Part shown: piece after piece, positions 16,458 through 25,385 of the stretch
Layout: each line of letters opens with the position of its first letter
Position numbering within the stretch: position 1 is the stretch's first letter
Assembly: GCA_033283165.1 (NCBI GenBank)
Contig: JAWMQL010000001.1
Coordinates: 682,001-746,000, forward strand
Origin: JAWMQL01 sp033283165
GTDB lineage: Bacteria; Pseudomonadota; Gammaproteobacteria; Pseudomonadales; Halieaceae
Reading direction: 5' to 3'
Length of the DNA: 64,000 nucleotides
Notes under the pieces: model-generated
Told to the model about the DNA's origin: nothing
Database searches by the model: none
What the model saw: the letters and a program-made list of their open reading frames with translations, nothing else
Position numbers and translations under genes: made by a program

Positions 16458-18677
16458 ATGACAGAAGACACTATCAGCGGGCAGGAGAGCCTGGCCACGC
16501 TGGGTGCCGGCTCGGTGCGCCGGGACATCACCGCCGGAATAGCCACTTCGATCACGACCATTCCAAAGGCAATGGCTTATGGCTCTGTCGCCTTCGTGCC
16601 ACTGGGCATAGAGTACGTGCCATTCGGCATTATGGCCGGGCTCCTGGCCCTGGGCTTTGGAAACCTGATCAGTTTCCGCAAAGCCAACCCTATCCTGATC
16701 AACAGCACTTTTTCCCTGGCCTCGATGATGCTGGCCGCGGTGCTGTTGCTCCTGATGGACAAACTCAGCTTTTTGCCGGAACAGGAACGCGCCCCGCTTG
16801 CCGTCACGCTACTGCTGTTCGTCGTCTTTACTGCCGGTGGTTTGCAGGTGCTGGCCGGCCTTGTCAATCTGGGCGGTTTTTCCCGCTATATACCCCGACC
16901 GGTTATCGCCGGATTGACCAACGGCGTATCCGTACTGATCGTGCTTGGGCAGCTGCCAATACTGATCGCGGGCTCTCCTGATCACAGCGTGCTGTCTGCC
17001 CTGTCGGCCGTCAACCCATTGAACGTGCTGGTCGGCGCCATTGCTATCGCCCTGTTCTATGTCGGCAAGCGCCTGCTGCCAGCAGTCCCGACTGTATTTG
17101 TCGTGTTGATCCTGGGGTCCACGCTATTTTTCGCTATCAGTTCCGCGAACGGCGCACTGGTGAGTCCACTGCTGGGTAATATTCCCATTGGAATGCCAAC
17201 ACCGGAGCAGGGCAGCAGGTTCCTCAGTCTCGATCCGAACCTGCTCCGGCAGTGTTCATTTCTCGTGCCTTACCTGTTTGGCCTGGCCGGCATTCTCTCG
17301 TTGTGGAGTCTGCTGTTCATGTCCTCGGCCGATAACATGCTCGGCGCAAGGTCCAGCGGCAATGATGAACTGATCAGCCAGGGTCTCAGCAACATGCTGA
17401 TCCCGTTATTTGGCGGCATCTGCGTTGCCGGCAATTCCAATACACTGGTCAATTACAGTAACGGCGGGCGGGGCAAGCTCTCAAAGATCAGTTGCGGCGC
17501 TTTCGCCATCGCTGTCGTCATGTTCCTGGGACCGGTAATCGGGATGCTGCCACTTGTGGTGCTGGCTGCTGTTCTAATCGTATTTTCAGTCCAGGCTATC
17601 GACAAGTGGAGTATTAACTACGCCCGGTTACTGCTGGGACGCACCAGGCAGGGCTTGCCGGATTTCCTCATCATGCTCGGCGTGATGATCGTCATGTTAA
17701 CGCTGGGAGTCATGGCGGCGGTCGCCGCCGGCATCGTCCTGTCCCTACTGCTGTTTATTCGGCGTATGGGTAAGGAAGTGGTCAGGTCTGATACCCCGGG
17801 GAACGAAATCCGTGCCTCCGTGATGCGTGGCAACGTGGAAAGACAGACCCTTACCCGGTATGGCCAGCGTATCCGGGTGATCGAGATCGAGGGTGCGTTG
17901 TTCTTCGGTACGGCAGACTATGTTTTCGAATATATCCAGTCGCTGGACAGCCGGGCGGTGCGCTACGTCATCCTCGATATGCGCAGAATCACTGACGTGG
18001 ATGGCACCGGTGCCGATGTACTGGTGCGTATCCGTGATCACTGCCTGCGCAACGGGCAGGAATTACTGCTCAGTGGTATCGATACACGCGAGTCGGACAA
18101 CGCCTTCCTGGAAAGTATTGGCACACTGGACCTGTTCACTGCCCGGAATCACTTCGTCTACCTGAACGATGCCCTGACTGCGGCAGAGGACCGCCTGTTG
18201 ACAGAGGTGTTAGGCCCCAACCGCTACGACGACGAGATTTCCTTTCATGACATGGGCGTGATACAGGGCTTCTCCGCTGAAGAATCGGCGACATTGCTAC
18301 CCTACTTTCAGCAAATATGCTATCGCAACGGGCAGGTGATTTTTGACGAGGGTAGTCCGGCAGGCGCCATTTACCTGGTCGCCAGGGGACAGGTGATAAT
18401 CAGCGTAAGTGCAGATGGCGGCGCCAACAAGGTCCTGTCCTGCGTATGCCCCGAGTTCATGTTCGGAGAGATGGCCCTGATCAGTGGCAGCCCTCGCTAC
18501 GGTTCCGCGGCAGCCCAGGGCAACGTCAGTTGCTATCGAATCAGCAGGAAGTTCCTCGACCAACTGCACCGGGAGAAACCCGTCCTGGGCTACCGCCTGG
18601 TAGCGGCCATGGCAACGGACCTGGCCCAACGCATGAGCCTGTCAGCCGGCACAGCGGTTACCCGACTGGTGCTGTAA
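16458..18677 (+). CDS. SulP anion transporter with STAS and cyclic-nucleotide-binding domains
   Basis: A 739-residue inner-membrane SulP/SLC26-type transporter. About 10-14 hydrophobic helices fill residues 25-430. A STAS domain follows at about 473-575 (VIEIEGALFFGTADYVFEYI ... RRITDVDGTGADVL). A CAP/cNMP-binding domain follows at about 604-720 (EGSPAGAIYLVARGQ, then FGEMALISGSPRYGSAAAQ). The serine usually seen in the STAS DxSG loop is replaced (DVDGTG). The cNMP pocket keeps the Glu of GEM and the Arg of PR. The combination suggests anion uptake gated by a nucleotide or similar ligand. It is monocistronic, with ATG 16458 after an AAAAGGACT site. Confidence 0.9.
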   Translation: MTEDTISGQESLATLGAGSVRRDITAGIATSITTIPKAMAYGSVAFVPLGIEYVPFGIMAGLLALGFGNLISFRKANPILINSTFSLASMMLAAVLLLLMDKLSFLPEQERAPLAVTLLLFVVFTAGGLQVLAGLVNLGGFSRYIPRPVIAGLTNGVSVLIVLGQLPILIAGSPDHSVLSALSAVNPLNVLVGAIAIALFYVGKRLLPAVPTVFVVLILGSTLFFAISSANGALVSPLLGNIPIGMPTPEQGSRFLSLDPNLLRQCSFLVPYLFGLAGILSLWSLLFMSSADNMLGARSSGNDELISQGLSNMLIPLFGGICVAGNSNTLVNYSNGGRGKLSKISCGAFAIAVVMFLGPVIGMLPLVVLAAVLIVFSVQAIDKWSINYARLLLGRTRQGLPDFLIMLGVMIVMLTLGVMAAVAAGIVLSLLLFIRRMGKEVVRSDTPGNEIRASVMRGNVERQTLTRYGQRIRVIEIEGALFFGTADYVFEYIQSLDSRAVRYVILDMRRITDVDGTGADVLVRIRDHCLRNGQELLLSGIDTRESDNAFLESIGTLDLFTARNHFVYLNDALTAAEDRLLTEVLGPNRYDDEISFHDMGVIQGFSAEESATLLPYFQQICYRNGQVIFDEGSPAGAIYLVARGQVIISVSADGGANKVLSCVCPEFMFGEMALISGSPRYGSAAAQGNVSCYRISRKFLDQLHREKPVLGYRLVAAMATDLAQRMSLSAGTAVTRLVL

Positions 18678-18697
18678 CCCCTCGCCCCGCTCGCACG

Positions 18698-18800
18698 GAT
18701 ATCGAGGGACGCGAGGTGTTGACCAGCGCCGGCGTCAACCTCTAGCCGCAGCAAGTCGATGATGTGCCCTTGATTTACCAGCAGGTGCTGCGGCTGAAAC
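18698..18800 (+). pseudogene. Remnant of an acyl-CoA synthetase gene
   Basis: Codons from 18710 to 18793 align without gaps to codons 418-445 of the intact synthetase (16037-16120): EVLTSAGVNL-stop-PQQVDDVPLIYQQVL against EVVISAGVNLYPQEVDDILLQHPQVL. A TAG at 18743 replaces the TAC tyrosine codon. Nothing longer of the gene can be seen on either side, so this is a short fossil of a related gene, not an expressed frame. Confidence 0.8.
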
Positions 18801-18929
18801 TTGTAAGCAGGGTGGCAACTGGTTTTCCCGACCGATGACCAGTTAAAGGCGCAGGTGACCCGCATTCGACAAGGGCCAATTGTGGTATAACAGCCCCTCA
18901 ACACCAGCCCAAACCGGAGCCCGTCCCGC

Positions 18930-19328
18930 ATGCAAATCGTCAAGCTGAATGAACACGTTGCCGTATCCGCGCAGATATCGACCGACGAGGTAGCGGTGAT
19001 CGCCGACGCCGGGTTCAAGGTGCTGGTCAACAACCGGCCCGACGGTGAGGCGCCGGACCAGCCCACCAGCGAGCAGATCGCCGCCGCGGCGGAAGCCGCG
19101 GGCCTGGAGTATCACTACTTCCCGGTCAACGCCCTGAACTTCCCGGGTCCTGATGCCGCGGCCATGGCGGCTCTACTGAATGATCCCGACAAGCCGGTGC
19201 TGGCGTTCTGTCGCTCGGGCACGCGTTGTACCAATCTCTGGGTTGCGACGCGCGAGGGGCAGGAGCGGGAGCAGGCCTGGCAGCACGCCCGCGCGCTGGG
19301 CTACGACCTCTCCCTGGTGCGTCGTTGA
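18930..19328 (+). CDS. TIGR01244-type sulfurtransferase/phosphatase-like protein
   Basis: A 132-residue protein of the TIGR01244 family (the domain fused to some Blh beta-lactamase-like hydrolases). The fold is that of rhodaneses and dual-specificity phosphatases. The active-site loop is FCRSGTRCTNLW, with the nucleophile Cys94 and the CxxGxR arginine at 99. Relatives have been linked to sulfide oxidation or persulfide chemistry. ATG 18930 gives the expected N-terminus (MQIVKLNEHVAVSAQIS). A TATAAC upstream may be its -10. The 3' end overlaps the convergent LYS9-like gene by 28 bases. Confidence 0.85.
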   Translation: MQIVKLNEHVAVSAQISTDEVAVIADAGFKVLVNNRPDGEAPDQPTSEQIAAAAEAAGLEYHYFPVNALNFPGPDAAAMAALLNDPDKPVLAFCRSGTRCTNLWVATREGQEREQAWQHARALGYDLSLVRR

Positions 19329-20500
19329 ACCGGGGTCAACGACGTATCCAGGTAATCAACCTCGAAGATTTCTTCTCCCAGCCGGGACAGCCTGGCCAAC
19401 CAGTCCGACACCAGCTCCGGCTCGACCGGGCCGGCGCTGACGCCCGCGGGCAGTTCATCGGCGACGATACTGTCCACCGCCAGGCTGACGGTGAGTGAGA
19501 CCAGCCTGGCCATGGCTGATCCCCTGTGGTTTCCCCGGGCGTCTATGCCGTAGCCCCGATGCCACAGGGTGCGCTCATCACCGCGCGCTTCCAGCTCGAC
19601 ACACAGTACCACCCGGTCGGGATCGTCTTCGCCGTAGGGATAGCGACGCCACAGTTCCTCACCCATCTCGCGCAGCCGGGTTTCGCCATCCGGTCCGCGC
19701 AGCCCGTCGAGCTCCCTGAAAATGTCGGACCAGGCCTCCGACCAGCCCTCCAGCCGCAGGGTACCGCGCACGAACTCCTGCACGGGCCAGCCGGGGTCAA
19801 AATGGTATTGTGGCCTGAAGGGCAGAGAATCCCGGTTGGGATAGGCCTCGAAGGTCTCCGGGCCCCGTGGAAGCAGGGCCCGGTATTCTGACACGGCCTC
19901 CCAGGGCTTCTCTATAAGCACGTCTTTCCCGCCCCGGATGCACCGAGCGGGAGATTGCAGTGCCCGCAGTACGCCCACCGGCGACCAGCTGAACTTGTAG
20001 CGGAAATCGTTGGCCCGGGCTGGAAAGCCGCCGCAGTAGGAGCGGAATGCGAGCTGCCTGCAGTTCTCCCCGATGCCGCTGGCGCGGAAGTCCGCCACCA
20101 GGCAGTGCGCCATCAGGTGGTCCAGGCCAGGGTCCAGCCCCACCTCGTTGACCAGGCTCAGCCCGGCGCTGCGAGCCGCGATGTCCAGGGCCTGCATGTC
20201 GGGGGATATATAGGAACTGGATACGAAATGGGCGCCCTGTTCCAGGGCCATTTGCGCCACTTGCAGGTGCATGTCGGCGGGCAGCATGGATACCAGGATA
20301 TCCCCGGGGGCCAGTGTACGTCGCAATGCTTCCAGGTCCAGTGGGCGCACCTCCGGCGGCCTGGCAAGGCCTCTGACAACGTCCTCGGCCCGCGCCAGGG
20401 TGCGATTCCACAGCATCATCCTGCCCTCCTGGTCGGCCAGGCGGCGAATCCCGGGTGCGCTGGACAGCCCGGCACCCAGCCAGTGTATGCAGTGGTTCAT
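19301..20500 (-). CDS. LYS9-like saccharopine dehydrogenase (glutamate-forming type)
   Basis: A 399-residue saccharopine reductase-family protein. The N-terminal Rossmann start is HWLGAGLSSAPGI. NEVGLDPGLDHLMAHCLVADF and the run RSYCGGFPARANDFRYKFSW match the conserved LYS9/AASS C-half signatures. Such enzymes interconvert saccharopine with glutamate and alpha-aminoadipate semialdehyde using NAD(P). The start codon overlaps the stop of the LYS1-like gene (ATGA), so the two steps lysine-saccharopine-aminoadipate semialdehyde are encoded as a coupled pair. Direction (lysine breakdown or synthesis) is inferred to be breakdown. Confidence 0.85.
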   Translation of the reverse strand: MNHCIHWLGAGLSSAPGIRRLADQEGRMMLWNRTLARAEDVVRGLARPPEVRPLDLEALRRTLAPGDILVSMLPADMHLQVAQMALEQGAHFVSSSYISPDMQALDIAARSAGLSLVNEVGLDPGLDHLMAHCLVADFRASGIGENCRQLAFRSYCGGFPARANDFRYKFSWSPVGVLRALQSPARCIRGGKDVLIEKPWEAVSEYRALLPRGPETFEAYPNRDSLPFRPQYHFDPGWPVQEFVRGTLRLEGWSEAWSDIFRELDGLRGPDGETRLREMGEELWRRYPYGEDDPDRVVLCVELEARGDERTLWHRGYGIDARGNHRGSAMARLVSLTVSLAVDSIVADELPAGVSAGPVEPELVSDWLARLSRLGEEIFEVDYLDTSLTPVQRRTRERS

Positions 20501-21597
20501 GATTCGACTCCCGCGGCCTCGCTGTGGTGGTGAAACTGCTCCGCCGTCCGTTGCCAGTAGCTGTTCGGGTCATTGCCCAGCTGCAGCAGGGCCGGCAGCA
20601 GCTGGCGGCAGAAGTCCTCGCTGGCTTCCCGGGGCAGCAGCGCGGGCAGGTTGTCGACCGCAATGAGGTCCAGCGGTGCGGACCGGCTGCCCAGGGCGAT
20701 CAGCGGTTGTGCCAGGGTGGTGGCGTGGTCGTAAAGCGGCAGCGGATTGAAATCGCTGTACGGGTCGCAGCTGACGTCGGCAATGACACTGAGTGGGTGT
20801 GTGCCCGGTGCCAGCATGTCCTTGACCAGGAAGGGGGGCAACGCGGACTGCACCAGGACACAATTGACCAGCAGTTCGCGCTGCAACAGGTCCGGAAACG
20901 GCCCTCCCGCCGCGGTCTCCTCCAGGTCCCAGGGAACAAACGGCAGGTCGAGGTCGGTGAGCAGGTTGCCCGCGCCGCTGCCGACCCGGCCCAGGGCGCC
21001 GACAATCGTTGTCGCTGGCGGGGCTCGCTCCCGGCCCTGGGAGTCCAGGGCCCGGCGACAATCCGCCAACAGCGCCGTCCGGTTTTGCCAGGGCGACAGC
21101 GCGGTGAGTGCCGGGTACTGTCCACGCTGTTGCCCGCACCAGGCCAGTACGGCCAGGGCGGCGCCGCAATACCCGGCCCAGTAGCCGAACGCGGCGACGC
21201 GACGACCCTTCCCGTCCACCAGGTATTCCAGGTCCAGCAGCTGACCGCCGCCGGCGCGAAAGCGGTGCAACAGTCCCTGCCAGCCCTGCTGATGCTTGAA
21301 GGCATGGCCAAAGTAAATGTGACGGTGGACCAGTGTTTGCGGTTGCTCCGGCAACTCTTTCAGCCCGAGTATGTAGGTATCCCGGGACGCATCGACCCAG
21401 CTTCCGGCCGGTGCCAGGTCACAGCCGGCGCGACGATAGTCTTCCGGGTCAAAAGCCGACTGTTGCGAGCGCTCGACCGTTACCCGGAAACCCTCGCGCA
21501 GCAGTTCGGCTGCCCCGGCCGGGGTCAGGGCGCAACGCGCCTCGCCGGGCTTGTGCTCCGCCCGCAACCAGAGCTTGATGGGTTCTTGCGCTGTCAT
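20497..21597 (-). CDS. LYS1-like saccharopine dehydrogenase (lysine-forming type)
   Basis: A 366-residue protein of the alanine dehydrogenase/LYS1 superfamily. The N-terminal domain (LWLRAEHKPGEARCALTPAG) and the segment HIYFGHAFKHQQGW match the lysine- and alpha-ketoglutarate-binding part of LYS1. The Rossmann part contains TIVGALGRVGSGA, and DVSCDP follows. It would catalyse the NAD-linked reaction between lysine plus 2-oxoglutarate and saccharopine. I chose ATG 21597 (MTAQEPIKLW) because it overlaps the receptor's TGA (TGATG); a longer frame to 21645 runs into the receptor gene. It is the middle gene of the receptor > LYS1 > LYS9 operon. Confidence 0.85.
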   Translation of the reverse strand: MTAQEPIKLWLRAEHKPGEARCALTPAGAAELLREGFRVTVERSQQSAFDPEDYRRAGCDLAPAGSWVDASRDTYILGLKELPEQPQTLVHRHIYFGHAFKHQQGWQGLLHRFRAGGGQLLDLEYLVDGKGRRVAAFGYWAGYCGAALAVLAWCGQQRGQYPALTALSPWQNRTALLADCRRALDSQGRERAPPATTIVGALGRVGSGAGNLLTDLDLPFVPWDLEETAAGGPFPDLLQRELLVNCVLVQSALPPFLVKDMLAPGTHPLSVIADVSCDPYSDFNPLPLYDHATTLAQPLIALGSRSAPLDLIAVDNLPALLPREASEDFCRQLLPALLQLGNDPNSYWQRTAEQFHHHSEAAGVES

Positions 21598-23912
21598 CAG
21601 TAGTCGTATCTCAGGTCCAGGCCCCAGGTTCGGGGCTCGCCCCACAATACCGCGCGACTGGCATGGGGCAGGTTGTCGACGGCGAAGGCCACGTATTCCT
21701 CGTTCAGCGCGTTCTTGATCCAGGTGGCGATCGTGACCTGGCCGCCGGCCAACGCCAGGCCGGACAAGGTCAGGCGCCCGTTCAATAACTGGTAGGCCGC
21801 CCTGAACAGGCGCGGGTTGCTGGTCTCGCGATCGTCTACATGATTGTAGTTCACGTTAACCGACCACTGCCCGGGTCCCGGCAGAGGCAGCCGGTAGTCC
21901 ACGTTCAGGCTGGCGGTATTGCGCGGTGCGCTGGGGAAGGAGAAGGAACGCCGCTCGCCGGTGAAGGGGTCGATGACGTCATCGATTTCACTGTCCAGGT
22001 AGGCATAGTTCAGGCTGCACACCAGGCCGTACAGGGGTGTGGAAACCAGTTCCATTTCAAACCCCGACAAGGTGGCCGAGCCGCTGTTGAATACCCGGGT
22101 ATCGCTGATTGTGCCGGGCAACTGGAAATTCAGCTGCAGGTCGCTGAAATCGGCATAGAATACGTTGCCGTTGACCCGCAGGCTGTTGTGCAGCAACTCT
22201 CCCTTGAAGCCGAGTTCCACGGTGCGGTTTTTTTCCTCGTCGAATCCGCGCCGGAAGAATTCCGGGGCCGGGTCGCGGGTATTGAAGCCACCGCTCTTGT
22301 AGGCCTCGACGTACTTGCCATAGGCGTGGAAGTCGTCTGTCCACTCGTATTCCACCATCAGAGTGGTCGAGACATCGTCAAAATCGCGCTGGCCGCTGGC
22401 GGCGAAGTCGATTGTCTCCAATGGTCCCAGCACCAGTGGCCCGTAGTCCAGGTAGTTCTCCTGCCTGAAAACGCGATCGACCTCGCGGTGGTCCCTGGAG
22501 TAACGCAGGCCAACAGTGAAAAACAACCGCGAATCGACGATAGCCGGGTTCCAGCTGAACTGGCCGTAAGCGGCCCAGGCGCGGTTTTCGATGTCGTTGG
22601 CCTCCGCCCGGATGTTGACGGCGGTGGCCAGGTCGTTGGTCTCCAGCACCGGAAAGCTGAAAATATGGTGCATGGGAAACCAGTCCTCAGTGGCGCTTTC
22701 CTGGAAGTAATACAGTCCGGCGACATAATCCCAGCGCGGTCCCAGCGCGCCAAAAAGCTGCAGTTCCTGCGAAAACTGGCGCTGCCCGATTCGGGTCCTG
22801 ACCGGTTCGTAGTGGCGCGGGGCGCTGCTGCCCGCGCCGATCAGGATGTCGTTGAAGTCCACCCGGTATTCACTGCTGGCGCCACTGGCAAACTCGATGT
22901 AGCTGAGTTCTTCCAGGTCCCGCCAGGCGGTAATGGATTTGAATGAGCGCTTGTCGCCATCGAGGCTTAGGGTCAGCGAATGACCGTCTATCTCCGTATC
23001 ACCGGGCAGCAGGGGTGCGGTGGTAGCCAGCTGGCTGAAGCGGGAGGAGCCAAACGGTACAAAGCGAACCGAGCTGCGAACCGCGGCGTCCGCCGGCGTG
23101 CCGGACGGGATACCCGGTACCACCGCCTGCGGGGTGTAGTTGTAACTTTCGATCTCGGAACGATCCCAGGCGTAATCGACGGCCAGGTCACCCGCCTGCC
23201 AGCGGTAGTCGACGCGATAAGCGCGTGCGCGACGGTCTCCGAAGCTGCCGCCTGGGCCCGCGTTCTTGACGAAGCCCTGTAACTCATCGTGCAGCGCCGC
23301 GAGCTTGACGGCGTGTCCGCCGCCCAGCGGCAGGTTCATCACGCCGCGGCCGCGCAGGCGGTCCCGGTTGCCGGTACCGAGCTCGACGATCAGCTCCAGT
23401 TCCTCGGGGGAGGGGCGTCGGCTCACGAGGTTGAGGGCACCGCCGGTGGTATTGCGGCCGTACAGAGTGCCCTGTGGGCCGCGCAATACTTCGATACGCG
23501 CCAGGTCGGCGACATCGCTGGCCAGCCCGGTTGAGCGGGCCAGGTAGACGCCGTCCAGGTAGACGCCGACCGCCGGGTCCTGGGTGAGTTGCACGTCGGC
23601 GATACCCACCCCGCGGATAAACAGTCTCAGGGTCTGGTTGCTGGTCGGGAACGGGTCAGCCTGGAAATTCGGGGCCTGGGCTCGAATGTCCGCAATACCA
23701 CTGATCCCCAGCGTCTCCAGCTGTTCCGCGTTGAAACTGACCAGGGATACCGGGGTGCTCTGGGCGGACTCCTCCACCCGTTGTGCAATGACCACGACTT
23801 CCTCCAGTCGCCTCTCCTCGCTGGCCGCTGCCACGTTAGCCAGCTGCAAGAGCAGCGGTAGCAGGGCGTACCGGAGACGAGCCGGCGGCATGATGAGTAT
23901 GGTAGGCTGCAC
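21597..23912 (-). CDS. TonB-dependent outer-membrane receptor (saccharopine operon)
   Basis: A receptor of about 771 residues. After a signal peptide (ending near VAAAS) comes a TonB-box-like EVVVIAQR, a plug with FIRGVGIADVQ and IEVLRGPQGTLYGRNTTGGA, and a barrel ending in LDLRYDY. This is the large generic marine TBDR class (plug motif RGVG...YGRNT), members of which import varied small organic ligands as well as iron. The start is uncertain: GTG 23912 or ATG 23891 (MPPARLRYALL), with no clean ribosome-binding site at either. It is the first gene of the operon with the LYS1/LYS9-like pair, suggesting the imported ligand feeds those enzymes. Confidence 0.9.
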   Translation of the reverse strand: MQPTILIMPPARLRYALLPLLLQLANVAAASEERRLEEVVVIAQRVEESAQSTPVSLVSFNAEQLETLGISGIADIRAQAPNFQADPFPTSNQTLRLFIRGVGIADVQLTQDPAVGVYLDGVYLARSTGLASDVADLARIEVLRGPQGTLYGRNTTGGALNLVSRRPSPEELELIVELGTGNRDRLRGRGVMNLPLGGGHAVKLAALHDELQGFVKNAGPGGSFGDRRARAYRVDYRWQAGDLAVDYAWDRSEIESYNYTPQAVVPGIPSGTPADAAVRSSVRFVPFGSSRFSQLATTAPLLPGDTEIDGHSLTLSLDGDKRSFKSITAWRDLEELSYIEFASGASSEYRVDFNDILIGAGSSAPRHYEPVRTRIGQRQFSQELQLFGALGPRWDYVAGLYYFQESATEDWFPMHHIFSFPVLETNDLATAVNIRAEANDIENRAWAAYGQFSWNPAIVDSRLFFTVGLRYSRDHREVDRVFRQENYLDYGPLVLGPLETIDFAASGQRDFDDVSTTLMVEYEWTDDFHAYGKYVEAYKSGGFNTRDPAPEFFRRGFDEEKNRTVELGFKGELLHNSLRVNGNVFYADFSDLQLNFQLPGTISDTRVFNSGSATLSGFEMELVSTPLYGLVCSLNYAYLDSEIDDVIDPFTGERRSFSFPSAPRNTASLNVDYRLPLPGPGQWSVNVNYNHVDDRETSNPRLFRAAYQLLNGRLTLSGLALAGGQVTIATWIKNALNEEYVAFAVDNLPHASRAVLWGEPRTWGLDLRYDY

Positions 23913-24000
23913 GTCCTTGCGATCTTTGTTGTTATCTGGAAATCTGCACCATTTTACAGCACTTTGCCGGTCGCGTTACCGGCTTTGCCACGGAGACATG

Positions 24001-24720
24001 ATGGCTGAAGCGCCTACACCGCGACCCGCCAGCACGGTGGTCCTGCTGCGAGACGGACCTGCCGGACTTGAGACCCTGTTGCTCAGGCGTAACAAGGCCC
24101 TGTTGTTTGCCGGTGGCTTCTGGGTTTTCCCCGGCGGCGCCCTGGAGTCGGCCGACCTGAGTGAGGCAGGCGACGACGAGGTACTCGCCGCACGGCTGGC
24201 GGCGGCGCGGGAGGCGGAGGAGGAGACGGGCCTGCGCCCGCAACTGGAGGCCATGTTGCAGCTGAGCCACTGGACCACACCAGAAGCGGAGCCCCGGCGT
24301 TTCTCCACCTGGTTCTTTGCCGCCCCGCTGGAAACAGACGGGGAGGTGGTGATCGATGGTTCTGAGATACACGATTCCAGCTGGCTGCCGGTGCGGGCGG
24401 CACTGGCTACCCACCGCGCCGGCGAACTGGGCGTGTTACCGCCAACTTTTGTCACCCTCTGTGACCTGGCGCGCTTCGACAGTCTCAGCGACCTCAGAAC
24501 AAAGCGGGCCAGGCTGGCTTGTCCTGAGGTCCTGCCGGTGCTGGTGGAGGACGAAGGCAGCATGGCCGTCCTGTTTCCGGGCGACGCAGGCTACGACCGC
24601 GCTGACCCGACCGCGCCGGGAGCCAGGCACCGCTGCCGATTGCGGGCTGGTCACTGGGAGTACCAGTACCTGGACGTGCGCGACGGCTGTCCGCCCCTGA
24701 TACCCGAACTGGACGGATGA
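24001..24720 (+). CDS. Nudix hydrolase (NUDT7/NUDT19-like)
   Basis: A 239-residue Nudix protein. FPGGALES begins the Nudix box and AREAEEETGL completes the catalytic helix, with an insertion between them as in the NUDT7/NUDT19 (CoA diphosphatase-like) group. Later segments (DGSEIHDSSWLPVRAAL, PPTFVTLCDLARF) fit that group. Substrates in the family include CoA and its esters, which fits the acyl-CoA setting, but the assignment is inferred. I chose ATG 24001 after GGAG (23992-23995); the adjacent ATG at 23998 is equally possible. The gene overlaps the following cytochrome b gene if that one starts at 24717. Confidence 0.85.
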   Translation: MAEAPTPRPASTVVLLRDGPAGLETLLLRRNKALLFAGGFWVFPGGALESADLSEAGDDEVLAARLAAAREAEEETGLRPQLEAMLQLSHWTTPEAEPRRFSTWFFAAPLETDGEVVIDGSEIHDSSWLPVRAALATHRAGELGVLPPTFVTLCDLARFDSLSDLRTKRARLACPEVLPVLVEDEGSMAVLFPGDAGYDRADPTAPGARHRCRLRAGHWEYQYLDVRDGCPPLIPELDG

Positions 24721-25385
24721 GGACCATGACCGACACGAGTAAAACTCTCTGGGACCTGCCCACCCGGATTTTCCACTGGAGTCTGGTGATCCTGCTGCCG
24801 CTGTCGTGGTGGAGCGGGGAGGAGGAGAACTACAGCGCGCATCAGTGGCTGGGCATTACGCTGATAGCGCTGGTGGTGACCCGGGTGCTGTGGGGCTTCC
24901 TGGGCAGTACCCATTCACAATTCAGGGACTTCCTGGTGGGGCCGGCGGCCCTGTTGCGCTACCTGCGTGGGGGCGGTGCCGACAGTCGCGGCCACAATCC
25001 GCTGGGCGGTTGGTCGGTACTCGTCCTGTTGTTGCTGGTACTGGCGCAGGGCATCAGCGGGCTGTTCAACAGTGACGACGTCCTGTTTTCCGGCCCCCTG
25101 TACTACCTGGCTGACAGCAGTTTTCGCGACGCCATGGGCGCCTACCACGAGGTCGGCTTCAACCTCCTGCTGGCGTTTATCGGCCTGCATCTGCTGGCCG
25201 TGTGCTACTACCAGTTCCGTCGCGGCCAGAAACTGGTGCAAGCCATGCTGGCAGGCCGCGCCGAGGGCCGCGAGGGCCGGGGGGTCGTGGTGCCCGCGTG
25301 GCGGGCACTGTTCATACTGATGCTGGTTGCAGTGGCACTGTGGTGGGGACTGGAGCAGGCGCCCCGGCCCCAGGTCCTGTGGTGA
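24717..25385 (+). CDS. Cytochrome b561-type membrane cytochrome
   Basis: A 222-residue inner-membrane diheme cytochrome b of the bacterial b561/Ni-hydrogenase type. WDLPTRIFHWSLVILLPLSWW opens the first helix with a heme-ligand His. HQWLGITLIALVVTRVLWGF and YHEVGFNLLLAFIGLHLLAV supply the others, and a last TM lies near residue 200. It would pass electrons between the membrane pool and a periplasmic partner. The start is either ATG 24717 (overlapping the Nudix stop, ATGA) or ATG 24726 after GAGGA. A class II cytochrome c gene converges on it immediately downstream, a frequent functional pairing. Confidence 0.87.
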   Translation: MRTMTDTSKTLWDLPTRIFHWSLVILLPLSWWSGEEENYSAHQWLGITLIALVVTRVLWGFLGSTHSQFRDFLVGPAALLRYLRGGGADSRGHNPLGGWSVLVLLLLVLAQGISGLFNSDDVLFSGPLYYLADSSFRDAMGAYHEVGFNLLLAFIGLHLLAVCYYQFRRGQKLVQAMLAGRAEGREGRGVVVPAWRALFILMLVAVALWWGLEQAPRPQVLW

